Of a stretch of DNA of 64,000 nt, positions 9,072 to 17,363 are shown piece by piece. This DNA comes from Candidatus Margulisiibacteriota bacterium (GTDB taxonomy: Bacteria; Margulisbacteria; Riflemargulisbacteria; GWF2-39-127), in the NCBI GenBank assembly GCA_003242895.1, contig QKMY01000062.1, positions 17,811-81,810 of the forward strand, written 5' to 3'. The stretch's first letter is position 1. The number at the start of each line of letters is the position of its first letter. Under the pieces are notes generated by a model. The model was not told the DNA's origin, made no database searches, and was given only the letters and a program-made list of their open reading frames with translations. Both the position numbers and the translations under genes were made by a program.

Positions 9072-10181
9072 ATGGATAATCGAAAATATTATAAAATAAG
9101 TGAAATATCCGATATTCTTAAAATAACTACAAGAACTATACGCTATTACGAGCAGGAAGGACTCTTAAGCTCAGTAACCAGGACTCCTGGCGGGATGAGG
9201 CTTTTTACCGAAAAAGATGTTGAGTTAATTAAACAAATACGAGGTTTACAAAAAGATGAATTTCTCTCGTTAACACAGATAAAAGAACAACTGACAAACG
9301 AATCCGTAGAGAATATAGATCAGGAAGAAAACATTGTCATCGTTACGGACAGCACAGCTTCTCTACCAAAAATGATAATCGATGACCTGAACATCCGGAT
9401 AATCCCACTTAATATCATACTCGATGGGAAAACGTATAAAGATGGGGTCGACATTAATGCTATCGATTTTTTTAATAAAGTGAACGGTAGTAATTACAAA
9501 GCAACGACGGCCCCGCCTTCGCAAGAGTCATTGGTTCAGCTCTACCAAAGTCTGGCAAAGTCCGGATACACAAAAATTTTATCAATTCATATCGCCAACC
9601 ATTGGAGTGAGACCTTCGCTACCGCGCAGTCAGCGGCAAAGCAAGTCAGCAACGTTCACATCGAAGTGGTTGATTCATTTAACACAGGATTGGGAATGGG
9701 ACTTTTGGCCTATGTTGCAGCAAAGATGGCTAAAGAGAAAAAAAAATTTTCATATATAATCGCAGAAATTAAAGAAAAAAGAAAACGTTGCTGGCAAATC
9801 ATGTACATCAATTCTCTTGATTATTTCATTCAGGGTGTAGATAAAACAACTATTCAAGGAGAGCTATTAAATACCTTACTGGATTACAAACCCATTTTAT
9901 TCTACAACCCGGAATACGGAAAATTCACTGTCACCGACCGCACGAATAATCCGGAAGAAGCGGTGACGAAACTGCTCAAATCCATCAAAGATTACGAAAA
10001 AGAATACGGACGGATCTTCCGGTATGTAGGCATTACCCATAGTTATTTTTACCAGGAAGCATACGAACTTATGAAAAGGATTAAAGCTACATTTCCTTAT
10101 GTAAACGTTATTATCGCTGAAGCATCGCCGATAATAAATACCTATGTTGGATTTTATTCAATGAGCATGAGTATATGTTAG
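9072..10181 (+). CDS. MerR-type DNA-binding domain fused to DegV/FakB-like fatty-acid-binding domain
   Basis: A 369-residue two-domain protein. Residues about 7-73 are a MerR-family winged helix: YKISEISDILKITTRTIRYY, EQEGLL, then TPGGMRLFTEKDVELI. From about residue 88 it is a DegV domain: VTDSTASLP (91-99), ATTAPPS (144-150) in place of the usual TSQPS, WSETF (178-182) in place of LSGTY, and DSFNTGLGMGLL (201-212). DegV proteins (FakB) bind a fatty acid and hand it to a kinase; no kinase gene is in view. The fusion sits directly before the fatty-acid operon, suggesting a lipid-responsive regulator. I prefer the ATG at 9072 over 9063 because AAAGGA is then at proper spacing. Confidence 0.85.
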   Translation: MDNRKYYKISEISDILKITTRTIRYYEQEGLLSSVTRTPGGMRLFTEKDVELIKQIRGLQKDEFLSLTQIKEQLTNESVENIDQEENIVIVTDSTASLPKMIIDDLNIRIIPLNIILDGKTYKDGVDINAIDFFNKVNGSNYKATTAPPSQESLVQLYQSLAKSGYTKILSIHIANHWSETFATAQSAAKQVSNVHIEVVDSFNTGLGMGLLAYVAAKMAKEKKKFSYIIAEIKEKRKRCWQIMYINSLDYFIQGVDKTTIQGELLNTLLDYKPILFYNPEYGKFTVTDRTNNPEEAVTKLLKSIKDYEKEYGRIFRYVGITHSYFYQEAYELMKRIKATFPYVNVIIAEASPIINTYVGFYSMSMSIC

Positions 10182-10267
10182 CGGGTGTAAAATCAGAATC
10201 GGACTTTCACCGCGAACAAAAAATATCTTATCAATTTTTCTTTTTAGAGCTGCCGGACACGTCTGTC

Positions 10268-10314
10268 ACGCTGAGAGCGTAGTTCATACGATCAGCCCGG
10301 AGAATACTCAGCGT
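10268..10314. repeat. Inverted repeat ACGCTGAG / CTCAGCGT
   Basis: ACGCTGAG (10268-10275) pairs perfectly with 10307-10314. It lies just beyond the stop of the decayed ABC-ATPase fragment, in a stretch visibly richer in G and C than its surroundings. Confidence 0.35.
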
Positions 10315-10316
10315 AT

Positions 10317-10394
10317 TCAGGTAACAATCCTGCCATCAACCAGGTGAACCTGGCGAGCCAGACTGGCAAAACCCTGATCATGGGTCACCATACG
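10317..10394 (-). pseudogene. Remnant of an ABC transporter ATPase (LolD/MacB type C-terminus)
   Basis: The minus strand from 10394 to a TGA at 10317-10319 encodes VTHDQGFASLA followed by VHLVDGRIVT, the switch-histidine region and end of a LolD/MacB-like ABC ATPase. An in-frame stop lies a few codons upstream and nothing else of the gene remains. Base composition is clearly higher in GC than the flanking genes, so this looks like a relic of DNA from elsewhere, now cut off right next to the fatty-acid operon promoter. Confidence 0.7.
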
Positions 10395-10409
10395 TATTGA
10401 CTATTCATG

Positions 10410-10439
10410 TTGACAACTAACAAAAACGTACTATATAAT
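10410..10439 (+). promoter_or_regulatory. Strong sigma-70 promoter of the fatty-acid operon
   Basis: TTGACA (10410-10415) and TATAAT (10434-10439), both perfect consensus, separated by 18 bases. Transcription would begin near 10446, 35 bases before the preferred start of the yceD gene. A second TTGACT lies at 10397-10402. I looked for but did not see a FapR-like operator. Confidence 0.85.
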
Positions 10440-10480
10440 GCTTAGGCGTTTCAAGATCAATGACAAAGAAGGCCACCCTA

Positions 10481-11011
10481 GTGAAAATTGATTTATCTTC
10501 TATCCTCAAAGAGGTTGGAAGCAAACAGCATATTGAGATATCAGAGGCCATGGATTTTCATGATGAGCCTTTGGAGTTAACGAAACCGGTCAATGTCAAC
10601 GCTGACATTACTAATACTGGAAAATCAATACTGCTTAAGGGAGTCGTTAGTACAGAAATCAAACTTGATTGCGGAAGATGCTTAAATAAATATAATTTCC
10701 CGCTACATTTTCGAATAGAAGAGCAATACTGTAAAAACAGCAAAGACTATAAAGACATTACAGGTGAAATAGAGTTAACCGATGAAGACTTTGTCTATTT
10801 AATAGAAGAAGACAATACTATTGACCTTTATGAAATTATAAGGCAAAATATTATAGCACAGATACCAATAAAACCCCTTTGCAGCCTAGATTGTATAGGA
10901 ATACAAGTAATAACCGATACTAAAGAGGAAATAGATCCTCGGTTTGCAAAGCTGAAAGAGTTTAAAGAGCGTCATTTAAAAGATAAAAATAATGAATGGA
11001 GGAATAATTAA
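10481..11011 (+). CDS. YceD family (DUF177) protein
   Basis: A DUF177/YceD protein of about 176 residues. This family is almost always encoded directly before rpmF (L32) and has been linked to ribosomal RNA processing in other organisms. Visible features: LDCGRCLNKYNFP, then a second cysteine pair in PLCSLDC, which may bind metal. I chose the GTG at 10481 (KIDLSSILKEVG start) because AGAAGG lies 8 bases before it; an in-frame ATG at 10460 has no ribosome site. It ends one base before rpmF begins. Confidence 0.85.
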   Translation: MKIDLSSILKEVGSKQHIEISEAMDFHDEPLELTKPVNVNADITNTGKSILLKGVVSTEIKLDCGRCLNKYNFPLHFRIEEQYCKNSKDYKDITGEIELTDEDFVYLIEEDNTIDLYEIIRQNIIAQIPIKPLCSLDCIGIQVITDTKEEIDPRFAKLKEFKERHLKDKNNEWRNN

Positions 11012-11203
11012 GTGGCAGTACCTAAACATCGACATTCTAATGCGAGAACAAGATCTCGTCGAGCACATTGGAAAATAACAATCCCGGAATCTACAAAATG
11101 TCCGGCATGTAACGAAGTAATAAGACCATATACAGCTTGCTCTAATTGTGGACAATACAAAGGAAGACAAATTCTTACCACAAAAAGCAGTAAGGAGCAA
11201 TAG
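11012..11203 (+). CDS. rpmF: Large-subunit ribosomal protein L32
   Basis: A 63-residue L32. It begins with a GTG and reads AVPKHRHSNARTRSRRAHWK, a standard L32 start. It retains a zinc ribbon: CPAC at about 30-33 and CSNC at about 44-47. The gene abuts yceD and precedes plsX by 7 bases, the order yceD-rpmF-plsX-fabH that many bacteria use to link ribosome and membrane synthesis. AATGGAGG before the GTG supports this start. Confidence 0.96.
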   Translation: MAVPKHRHSNARTRSRRAHWKITIPESTKCPACNEVIRPYTACSNCGQYKGRQILTTKSSKEQ

Positions 11204-11210
11204 CTAAATA

Positions 11211-12194
11211 ATGAGACTGGCTGTAGATGCGATGGGGGGAGACAATGCCCCAGCTGCAGTAGTTGAAGGGTCAGTTAAAGCAGCAAAAGCCTACAAGGTA
11301 GAAATTGTCCTTGTAGGGAGAAAAGATGACATCCAACATGAGCTAAACAAATACTCATACCCGAATGATTTAATTTCAATCCACCATGCTTCCGAAATTA
11401 TTTTAATGGATGAAAGTCCTGTTGCTGCTATAAAACAAAAAAAGGACTCATCTATTAATGTAGCAATAAACCTGCTAAAAACCAAGCAAGTAGATGCCGT
11501 TATATCTTCCGGCAACACTGGCGCATATATGACAAGCGCTCTCCTGAATATCGGAAGGATACACGGAATCGAACGACCGGCTATCGCTACACTAATTCCC
11601 ACTCATAATTCAAAAACCATGTTCCTCGACATGGGTGCCAATGTTGATTGTAAACCTAAACATCTCTACCAATTCTCACTTATGGGTAATGTATTTGCAA
11701 AAGAAGTTTTAGGCATCGCCCACCCCAAAATAGCATTATTAAATATTGGAGAAGAAGAAGAAAAAGGCAATGAGCTTACATTTGCAACCTACAAATTATT
11801 AAAAGCCTGTAAAGAGATAAACTTTATAGGGAATATCGAAGGAAAAGATGTTCTCACAGGCCGTGCTGACATAATCATTTGTGATGGCTTTGTCGGAAAT
11901 ATGCTGCTCAAGTTCGGAGAAGGATTGGGGCTCTATCTGGGTAACATTCTAAAGAAAGAAATCAAAAACAGCATTTTCGCAAAAATCGGCGCTGTATTCC
12001 TATATCCGTCATTACAGCGCATAAGAAAATTCATAGACTACGATGAATATGGAGGCGCCCTTCTTTTAGGCATTAACGGTATCTGCATTAAAGCCCACGG
12101 CAGAGCTAACGAAAAGGCATTCCAGAATGCTATAAAGGTAGCAATTGATTCAGTCGATCACAAAATAATTGATATTATCAAAAAGTCATACTAA
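11211..12194 (+). CDS. plsX: Phosphate acyltransferase PlsX
   Basis: A 327-residue PlsX, which converts acyl-ACP and phosphate to acyl-phosphate for glycerolipid synthesis at the inner membrane. The start MRLAVDAMGGDNAPAAVVEG is diagnostic, with SSGNTGAYMTSAL and VICDGFVGNMLLKFGEG-type segments (here IIICDGFVGNMLLKFGEGLG) further on. Length is normal. The plsY and plsC partners are not in the window. Lies 7 bases after rpmF and 19 bases before fabH. Confidence 0.97.
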   Translation: MRLAVDAMGGDNAPAAVVEGSVKAAKAYKVEIVLVGRKDDIQHELNKYSYPNDLISIHHASEIILMDESPVAAIKQKKDSSINVAINLLKTKQVDAVISSGNTGAYMTSALLNIGRIHGIERPAIATLIPTHNSKTMFLDMGANVDCKPKHLYQFSLMGNVFAKEVLGIAHPKIALLNIGEEEEKGNELTFATYKLLKACKEINFIGNIEGKDVLTGRADIIICDGFVGNMLLKFGEGLGLYLGNILKKEIKNSIFAKIGAVFLYPSLQRIRKFIDYDEYGGALLLGINGICIKAHGRANEKAFQNAIKVAIDSVDHKIIDIIKKSY

Positions 12195-12213
12195 CCAGGA
12201 AGAAGGTTGAATA

Positions 12214-13215
12214 ATGGCAGAAAACAAAATCTCTGCAGGTATTATTGGTGTTGGCTCTTGTGTACCGCCAAAAGTTGTAACAAATGATGACATTGCAAAG
12301 ATGGGGCTCGAAACTTCCGATGAATGGATTCGTGCACGTACCGGTATCGGAGAAAGAAGGCTTGCTGACAACCTCAGCACATCTGACCTGGCCCTTCAGG
12401 CATCAATAAATGCACTAAAAAGCGCAAACAAAAGACCTGAAGAAATTGACCTTATAATTACTGCGACCTGTACTCCCGATCATCCGCTATTTCCTTCCGT
12501 AGCCTGCATAATCCAAGATAAACTTGGGGCCAAAAACGCAGCTGCATTTGACCTGTCTGCTGCTTGTTCCGGATTTGTTTATGCGCTAGCCACCGCATCT
12601 CAATTTATTGAAGCCGGAAGTTTTAAAAACATTCTTGTCATTGGGGCTGATACTCTCGCAAAAAACGTCGATTGGACAGATCGTGGTACCTGTATATTAT
12701 TCGGAGATGCCGCAGGAGCAGTAATCCTATCGGCCGTTCCTCACGGCGAAGGGATTCTTTCATGGACTTTGGGAGCACAAGGTTCAGGCGGCGATTTGCT
12801 TATTATTCCGAATGGGGGATCAAGAACTCCCCTTACTCCTGAAAATATTACAGAAAGAAATCACTATATTAAAATGGATGGAAGGGCGGTTTTTAAATTT
12901 GCTGTCTCCATCGTTATCGATTCTATCGAAAAGAGTCTGTCAAAAGCAGGGCTCTCAAAGAAAAATATCGATTACTTTATTCCTCATCAGGCGAACAAAC
13001 GAATAATTGACTTTGCTGCCGAGCGGCTAGGCTTGTCCGAAGAAAAAGTCTGTGTTAATATCATGAATTACGGAAATACCTCATCAGCATCTATACCTCT
13101 TGCTCTTGACGAAGCGGTTACTGCAGGAAAAGTAAAAAAAGGAGATTTGGTTGCCATTATGGGCTTTGGTGGGGGTCTGACTTGGGGATCTGCTATTTTC
13201 AGATGGATGGCATAA
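12214..13215 (+). CDS. fabH: 3-oxoacyl-ACP synthase III (KASIII)
   Basis: A 333-residue FabH that condenses an acyl-CoA starter, commonly acetyl-CoA, with malonyl-ACP to begin fatty-acid synthesis. Catalytic triad visible: Cys118 in AACSGF, His258 in PHQANKR, Asn288 in NYGNTSSAS. The C-terminus GFGGGLTWGSAIFRW is typical. GGAAGAAGG precedes the ATG. It follows plsX by 19 bases and is followed by a 103-base gap before the dehydrogenase gene. Confidence 0.97.
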   Translation: MAENKISAGIIGVGSCVPPKVVTNDDIAKMGLETSDEWIRARTGIGERRLADNLSTSDLALQASINALKSANKRPEEIDLIITATCTPDHPLFPSVACIIQDKLGAKNAAAFDLSAACSGFVYALATASQFIEAGSFKNILVIGADTLAKNVDWTDRGTCILFGDAAGAVILSAVPHGEGILSWTLGAQGSGGDLLIIPNGGSRTPLTPENITERNHYIKMDGRAVFKFAVSIVIDSIEKSLSKAGLSKKNIDYFIPHQANKRIIDFAAERLGLSEEKVCVNIMNYGNTSSASIPLALDEAVTAGKVKKGDLVAIMGFGGGLTWGSAIFRWMA

Positions 13216-13318
13216 CAAGATAATAGGCACATCAAAAATATGCAACAGCCAAATACGAGTACGTTTTTTTTTAAGAAAAAAGAGAGATTCATTAAATAAA
13301 AGGAAGGGGCATTATTAT

Positions 13319-14479
13319 ATGATGGATTATGGCTTAACTGAAGAACAAAAAATGATCAGAGATTTAGCAGCAAAAATTGCTAATGAGAGAGTACTCCCGG
13401 CAAGGGCAGAACTCGACGAAAATGGAGAATTTCCTTGGGAAATCATGAATTGCTGCGCAGAAGCAGGCTTATTCGGGATCTATATCCCAGAAGAGTACGG
13501 CGGTTTTGGTGCAGGAGCATTCGAGTCAATTCTTGCAATAGAAGAATTAAGCAAAGCATGTATCGGTGTATCGGTTTCTTATGCAGCTAGCGGATTGGGA
13601 AGTTATTCAATATTATTATTCGGGACCGAAGAACAAAAGAAAAAATATTTACCTGATATAGCAGCAGGGAAAAAACTAGCAGCATTCGGTCTTACCGAAG
13701 CAAACGCAGGAAGCGATGCCGGTGGCATTCAAACCACGGCAGTCCTTGATGGGAACGAATATGTTATCAATGGTACCAAACAATGGATCACGAACGGCGG
13801 AGAAGCAGAAACTTACACCGTTGTTGCGATGACAAACAAAGCCAAAGGCGCCAGAGGAGCGAGCACCTTTATTATTGAAAAAGGCACACCAGGGTTTTCT
13901 TTCGGAAAAAAAGAAAACAAAATGGGTATAAGAACATCCGCAACTCGAGAACTCGTATTCGAAAACTGCAGAATTCCTAAAGAAAATATTCTAGGGAAAG
14001 AAGGTATGGGGTTTCTTATTGCAATGAAAACCTTAGATATGTCACGACCAGGTATCGGAGTTCAAGGTGTAGGGCTTGCTCAGGGTGCACTTGATTTAGC
14101 TGTCCAATATGCCAGAGAGCGCGTTCAATTCGGCAAACCGATTATTGCAAACCAGGCCGTACAACATATGCTTGCAGATATGGCAATGCAGACTGAAGCA
14201 GCCAGAGCTCTCGTATATGCAACAACACGTTTTATGGACGCAGACAGCGGCAGCTATTCCAAAGAGTCAGCTATGAGCAAATGCTTTGCGGCTGATGTAG
14301 CGATGAAAGTTACTACCGATGCCGTTCAGATCCTTGGCGGGTATGGCTATATGAAAGAATATCCTGCTGAAAAGATGATGAGAGATGCAAAGATTCTTCA
14401 GATTTATGAAGGAACAAATCAGATTCAACGAAATGTAATAGCACAATGTCTAGTCAAAGAAGCAGCATCTAAAAAATAA
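13319..14479 (+). CDS. Acyl-CoA dehydrogenase family flavoprotein
   Basis: A 386-residue acyl-CoA dehydrogenase. FAD and substrate segments are visible: FGLTEANAGSDAGGIQTTA, NGTKQWITNGG, the SRPGIGVQGVGLAQGALDLA helix region, and the catalytic glutamate in YEGTNQIQR at about residue 364, the short-chain/butyryl-CoA dehydrogenase position. It reversibly introduces a double bond into acyl-CoA and trades electrons with ETF, whose two genes follow. Its place between fabH and fabD is unusual. In such sets with a ferredoxin-type EtfA it may run as an enoyl-CoA reductase. Start: AAGGAAGGGG lies upstream of two adjacent ATGs; the second (13322) is equally possible. Confidence 0.93.
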   Translation: MMDYGLTEEQKMIRDLAAKIANERVLPARAELDENGEFPWEIMNCCAEAGLFGIYIPEEYGGFGAGAFESILAIEELSKACIGVSVSYAASGLGSYSILLFGTEEQKKKYLPDIAAGKKLAAFGLTEANAGSDAGGIQTTAVLDGNEYVINGTKQWITNGGEAETYTVVAMTNKAKGARGASTFIIEKGTPGFSFGKKENKMGIRTSATRELVFENCRIPKENILGKEGMGFLIAMKTLDMSRPGIGVQGVGLAQGALDLAVQYARERVQFGKPIIANQAVQHMLADMAMQTEAARALVYATTRFMDADSGSYSKESAMSKCFAADVAMKVTTDAVQILGGYGYMKEYPAEKMMRDAKILQIYEGTNQIQRNVIAQCLVKEAASKK

Positions 14480-14489
14480 ATTAATTTCA

Positions 14490-14522
14490 GGGGGCAAAAT
14501 AATATTTGCCCCTTTCGTTATT
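14490..14522 (+). terminator. Terminator-like hairpin between the dehydrogenase and etfB genes
   Basis: GGGGCAAA (14491-14498) pairs with TTTGCCCC (14505-14512), a perfect 8-base stem, followed by TTTCGTTATT. It may act as a partial terminator or RNA-processing site that sets different levels of dehydrogenase and ETF within the operon. The etfB ribosome site (GAGGAGG) follows 20 bases later. Confidence 0.55.
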
Positions 14523-14543
14523 CATAACGAGGAGGATATATTC

Positions 14544-15329
14544 GTGGATATTATTGTATGTATAAAACAAGTTCCTGATACAAGCGACGTTAAAATCAAT
14601 CCTGAAACCAATACATTAATGAGAGAAGGGGTTCCCAGCATAACGAATCCATTCGATGAAAATGCAATTGAAGCTGCTCTGCATCTCAAAGAAAAAGTTG
14701 GAGGCAACGTAACTGTCGTCAGTATGGGCCCACCGCAAGTTGAAAGTGCTCTGAGAGACGCTATAGCTTTAGGGGTAGATAATACCGTACTAATAAGCGA
14801 TCGCGCGTTTGCAGGCGCAGACACTTGGGCTACATCGTATACCTTGGCGAAAGGCATAGAAACCCTTGGCAAATACGATTTAATAATCTTCGGCAAACAA
14901 GCAATTGATGGAGATACAGCACAGGTTGGACCGGGGGTGGCAGAATTTTTGAATATCCCGGTAGTTACCTACGTAAGAAAAATAGTTGAAGTTAAAGACA
15001 ACATAATAACCGTTGAGCGAATGTTTGAAGATGGCTATGAAGTTATTGACATCAAACTTCCTTGTGCAATAACTGTACTTAAAGAAATTAACACAATAAG
15101 AATGCCATCCCTCAAAGGAAAAATGAAGGCAAAAACTGCGGTTATCGACAAACTGTCTGCCCAGGATATTAATGCAGATCTCTCATTGTGCGGACTTAAC
15201 GGATCACCAACGCAAGTAGTCAAAATATTTACGCCGCCGCCAAAAGGCAAAAGAGAAATGCTGTGCGGAGAAATCTCAGAAACAGTTTCATGTTTATGCC
15301 AAAAACTTAAAGATCTGAAAGCTATTTAG
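14544..15329 (+). CDS. etfB: Electron transfer flavoprotein, beta subunit
   Basis: A 261-residue EtfB starting with GTG after a GAGGAGG site. It binds a nucleotide or flavin and shuttles electrons for the acyl-CoA dehydrogenase. Sequence signposts: IVCIKQVPDTSDVKINPETN, TNPFDENAIEAAL, then FAGADTWATSYTLAKGIE and GKQAIDGDTAQVGPGVAEFL. The last two match EtfB proteins of anaerobic, often electron-bifurcating complexes better than the mitochondrial type. It is followed by ferredoxin-EtfA 11 bases later. Confidence 0.95.
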   Translation: MDIIVCIKQVPDTSDVKINPETNTLMREGVPSITNPFDENAIEAALHLKEKVGGNVTVVSMGPPQVESALRDAIALGVDNTVLISDRAFAGADTWATSYTLAKGIETLGKYDLIIFGKQAIDGDTAQVGPGVAEFLNIPVVTYVRKIVEVKDNIITVERMFEDGYEVIDIKLPCAITVLKEINTIRMPSLKGKMKAKTAVIDKLSAQDINADLSLCGLNGSPTQVVKIFTPPPKGKREMLCGEISETVSCLCQKLKDLKAI

Positions 15330-15340
15330 GAGGACAAAAT

Positions 15341-16513
15341 ATGGGTATTTCAGTTAATGATAATTGTATAGGTTGCAGCCTTTGCGTTAGAGTCTGTCCT
15401 TTTGGTGCAATAGTTATCGAAGAAGAAAAGGCAATCATTGCTGACAATTGCACTCTTTGCGGCTCATGTGAATCAGTCTGCAAATTCAAGGCAATCACGA
15501 TAGAACGAAATGAAATGACTGCCAAAGACCTTAATGAATATAAAGGAGTCTGGGTATTTGCCGAACAGCGCGAAGGAAAGCTGCAAGAAGTATCACTCGA
15601 ACTACTTGGCGAAGGAAAAAAACTAGCCGCAGAATTAGGAGTTGAGCTTTCTGCCGTAATTTTTGGCGACAATGTTTCACAGGCAGCGAAAGAACTGATT
15701 GAATACGGAGCACAAAACGTTTATATGGCTGAGAATCCTCAATTAAAGAATTTTGCTGTAGAATCTTACACTGATGTTATGAGCGATCTCATTAAAAAGT
15801 TTAAACCGGAAATAGTACTCGCAGGAGCAACCAGCGTCGGACGCGCATTTATTCCTCGAGTTGCAATCCGGGTTAAAACAGGACTCACAGCTGACTGTAC
15901 AGAACTGGCAATTGACGAGAAAAAAAGATTACTTTTACAAACACGACCGGCATTTGGCGGCAATATTATGGCAACAATAATATGCCCGAATCACAGACCG
16001 CAAATGGCAACAATTCGTCACAAAGTATTTAAAAAAGCAACGAAAGACAGCGCACATCAAGGAAAAATCGTGTCGTTCACACCAAATATAACCAGCAACC
16101 TCGTTACGGTAAAAGAAGTCGTTTACGAAATGCAAAACAAAATTAACATTTCAGAAGCAGATATTATTGTTTCTGGAGGAAGAGGGATAGGTAAGCCGGA
16201 AGGATTTACACTTCTTGAGCAGCTTGCTAAGGTATTAAACGGAGCTATCGGGGCAAGCCGTGCCACAGTTGACGCCGGGTGGATACCTGCCTACCATCAA
16301 GTAGGCCAGACAGGGAAAACTGTTTGTCCGAAACTTTATATAGCCTGCGGAATATCAGGGGCAATTCAACATCTTGCCGGGATGCAGAGTTCTGACATTA
16401 TTATCGCCATCAATAAAGATCCGGGCGCTCCGATATTTAACGTAGCTACATTCGGTATTGTTGGTGATCTCTACGAAATTATACCCGCGATGCTAAAGGA
16501 GTTAAATAAATAA
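15341..16513 (+). CDS. etfA: Electron transfer flavoprotein, alpha subunit, with N-terminal 2[4Fe-4S] ferredoxin domain
   Basis: A 390-residue fusion. Residues 1-60 carry two cluster motifs, CIGCSLCVRVCP and CTLCGSCESVC, each able to hold a [4Fe-4S] cluster. The rest is EtfA, with an FAD-binding end: GRGIGKPEGF, SRATVDAGWIPAYHQVGQTG, CPKLYIACGISGAIQHLAGM. Such ferredoxin-EtfA proteins occur in anaerobic complexes, for example CarE of caffeyl-CoA reductase, where the ETF bifurcates electrons from NADH to ferredoxin and an enoyl-CoA. I infer a similar role here. An AGGAGG site precedes the ATG; one base separates its stop from fabD. Confidence 0.95.
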   Translation: MGISVNDNCIGCSLCVRVCPFGAIVIEEEKAIIADNCTLCGSCESVCKFKAITIERNEMTAKDLNEYKGVWVFAEQREGKLQEVSLELLGEGKKLAAELGVELSAVIFGDNVSQAAKELIEYGAQNVYMAENPQLKNFAVESYTDVMSDLIKKFKPEIVLAGATSVGRAFIPRVAIRVKTGLTADCTELAIDEKKRLLLQTRPAFGGNIMATIICPNHRPQMATIRHKVFKKATKDSAHQGKIVSFTPNITSNLVTVKEVVYEMQNKINISEADIIVSGGRGIGKPEGFTLLEQLAKVLNGAIGASRATVDAGWIPAYHQVGQTGKTVCPKLYIACGISGAIQHLAGMQSSDIIIAINKDPGAPIFNVATFGIVGDLYEIIPAMLKELNK

Positions 16514-16514
16514 C

Positions 16515-17363
16515 ATGAAGACTGCTTTCGTTTTTCCAGGACAGGGATCTCAATTTGTAGGGATGGGAAAAGACCTTCCAAACCAGGAAATTTTTGACCA
16601 GGCAAATAACGTTTTAGGATTTGATCTAAAACAACTATGCTTAAACGGTCCTGAAGATGCACTAAAGCTAACCCAGAATGCTCAGCCGGCAATTTTTACT
16701 GTAAGCTATATGCAATTCAAGCTACAAGAGGTGCAACCGGACATCGTAGCCGGACATAGTCTCGGTGAATATACCGCACTTTGCGCCGCAGGAGTGCTGG
16801 ATTTTGAAACAGCGCTCACTCTCATACGTGTCCGTGGGCAACTTATGGAAAAAGCTGTTCCTGCTGGACAAGGAACGATGGCAGCCATACTCGGAATGGA
16901 TCAGGAATCGCTCAAAAAAGTCTGTGATTCGGTTGACGGCAAAGCACAAATTGCAAACTATAATTCCCCCGGACAAATTGTTATTTCGGGAACAACTGAC
17001 GCTATAAAAAAGTGTTGTATTCTAATTTCTGACACTTATGGGAAAAAAGCAATTCCACTACCAGTAAGTGGCCCCTTTCATTCTCAATTAATGAAGCCCG
17101 CTGCAGAACAATTTCGTGATTATCTAGATAAAGCTCCATTCAATGAACCAAAGATTCCGATTATCATGAACGTAACCGCCGATTATTTAACATCCGCCAG
17201 CCTAACAAAAGAACTGTTGGTAAAGCAGCTATACTCATCCGTATTATGGCAGCAATCAATAGAAAAAATGCTTACGGCAGGAGTAGTAACATTCACAGAG
17301 ATTGGTCCGGGCAAAGTTCTTTCCGGACTTATCAATAAAATCAAAAAGGAGTGGTCCAAATGA
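16515..17363 (+). CDS. fabD: Malonyl-CoA:ACP transacylase
   Basis: A 282-residue FabD that loads malonyl groups onto ACP. Motifs: FPGQGSQFVGMG at the start, nucleophile Ser82 in GHSLGEY, and the partner His189 in VSGPFHSQ. Length is a little short of the usual 300-310. Its stop TGA overlaps the fabG ATG (ATGA), giving translational coupling. Confidence 0.97.
   Translation: MKTAFVFPGQGSQFVGMGKDLPNQEIFDQANNVLGFDLKQLCLNGPEDALKLTQNAQPAIFTVSYMQFKLQEVQPDIVAGHSLGEYTALCAAGVLDFETALTLIRVRGQLMEKAVPAGQGTMAAILGMDQESLKKVCDSVDGKAQIANYNSPGQIVISGTTDAIKKCCILISDTYGKKAIPLPVSGPFHSQLMKPAAEQFRDYLDKAPFNEPKIPIIMNVTADYLTSASLTKELLVKQLYSSVLWQQSIEKMLTAGVVTFTEIGPGKVLSGLINKIKKEWSK

Noticed and set aside
10390..10480. FapR-type operator at the fab promoter
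   Set aside because: I looked for the FapR inverted repeat between the -35 box and the start codon and did not find it; no fapR gene is present.
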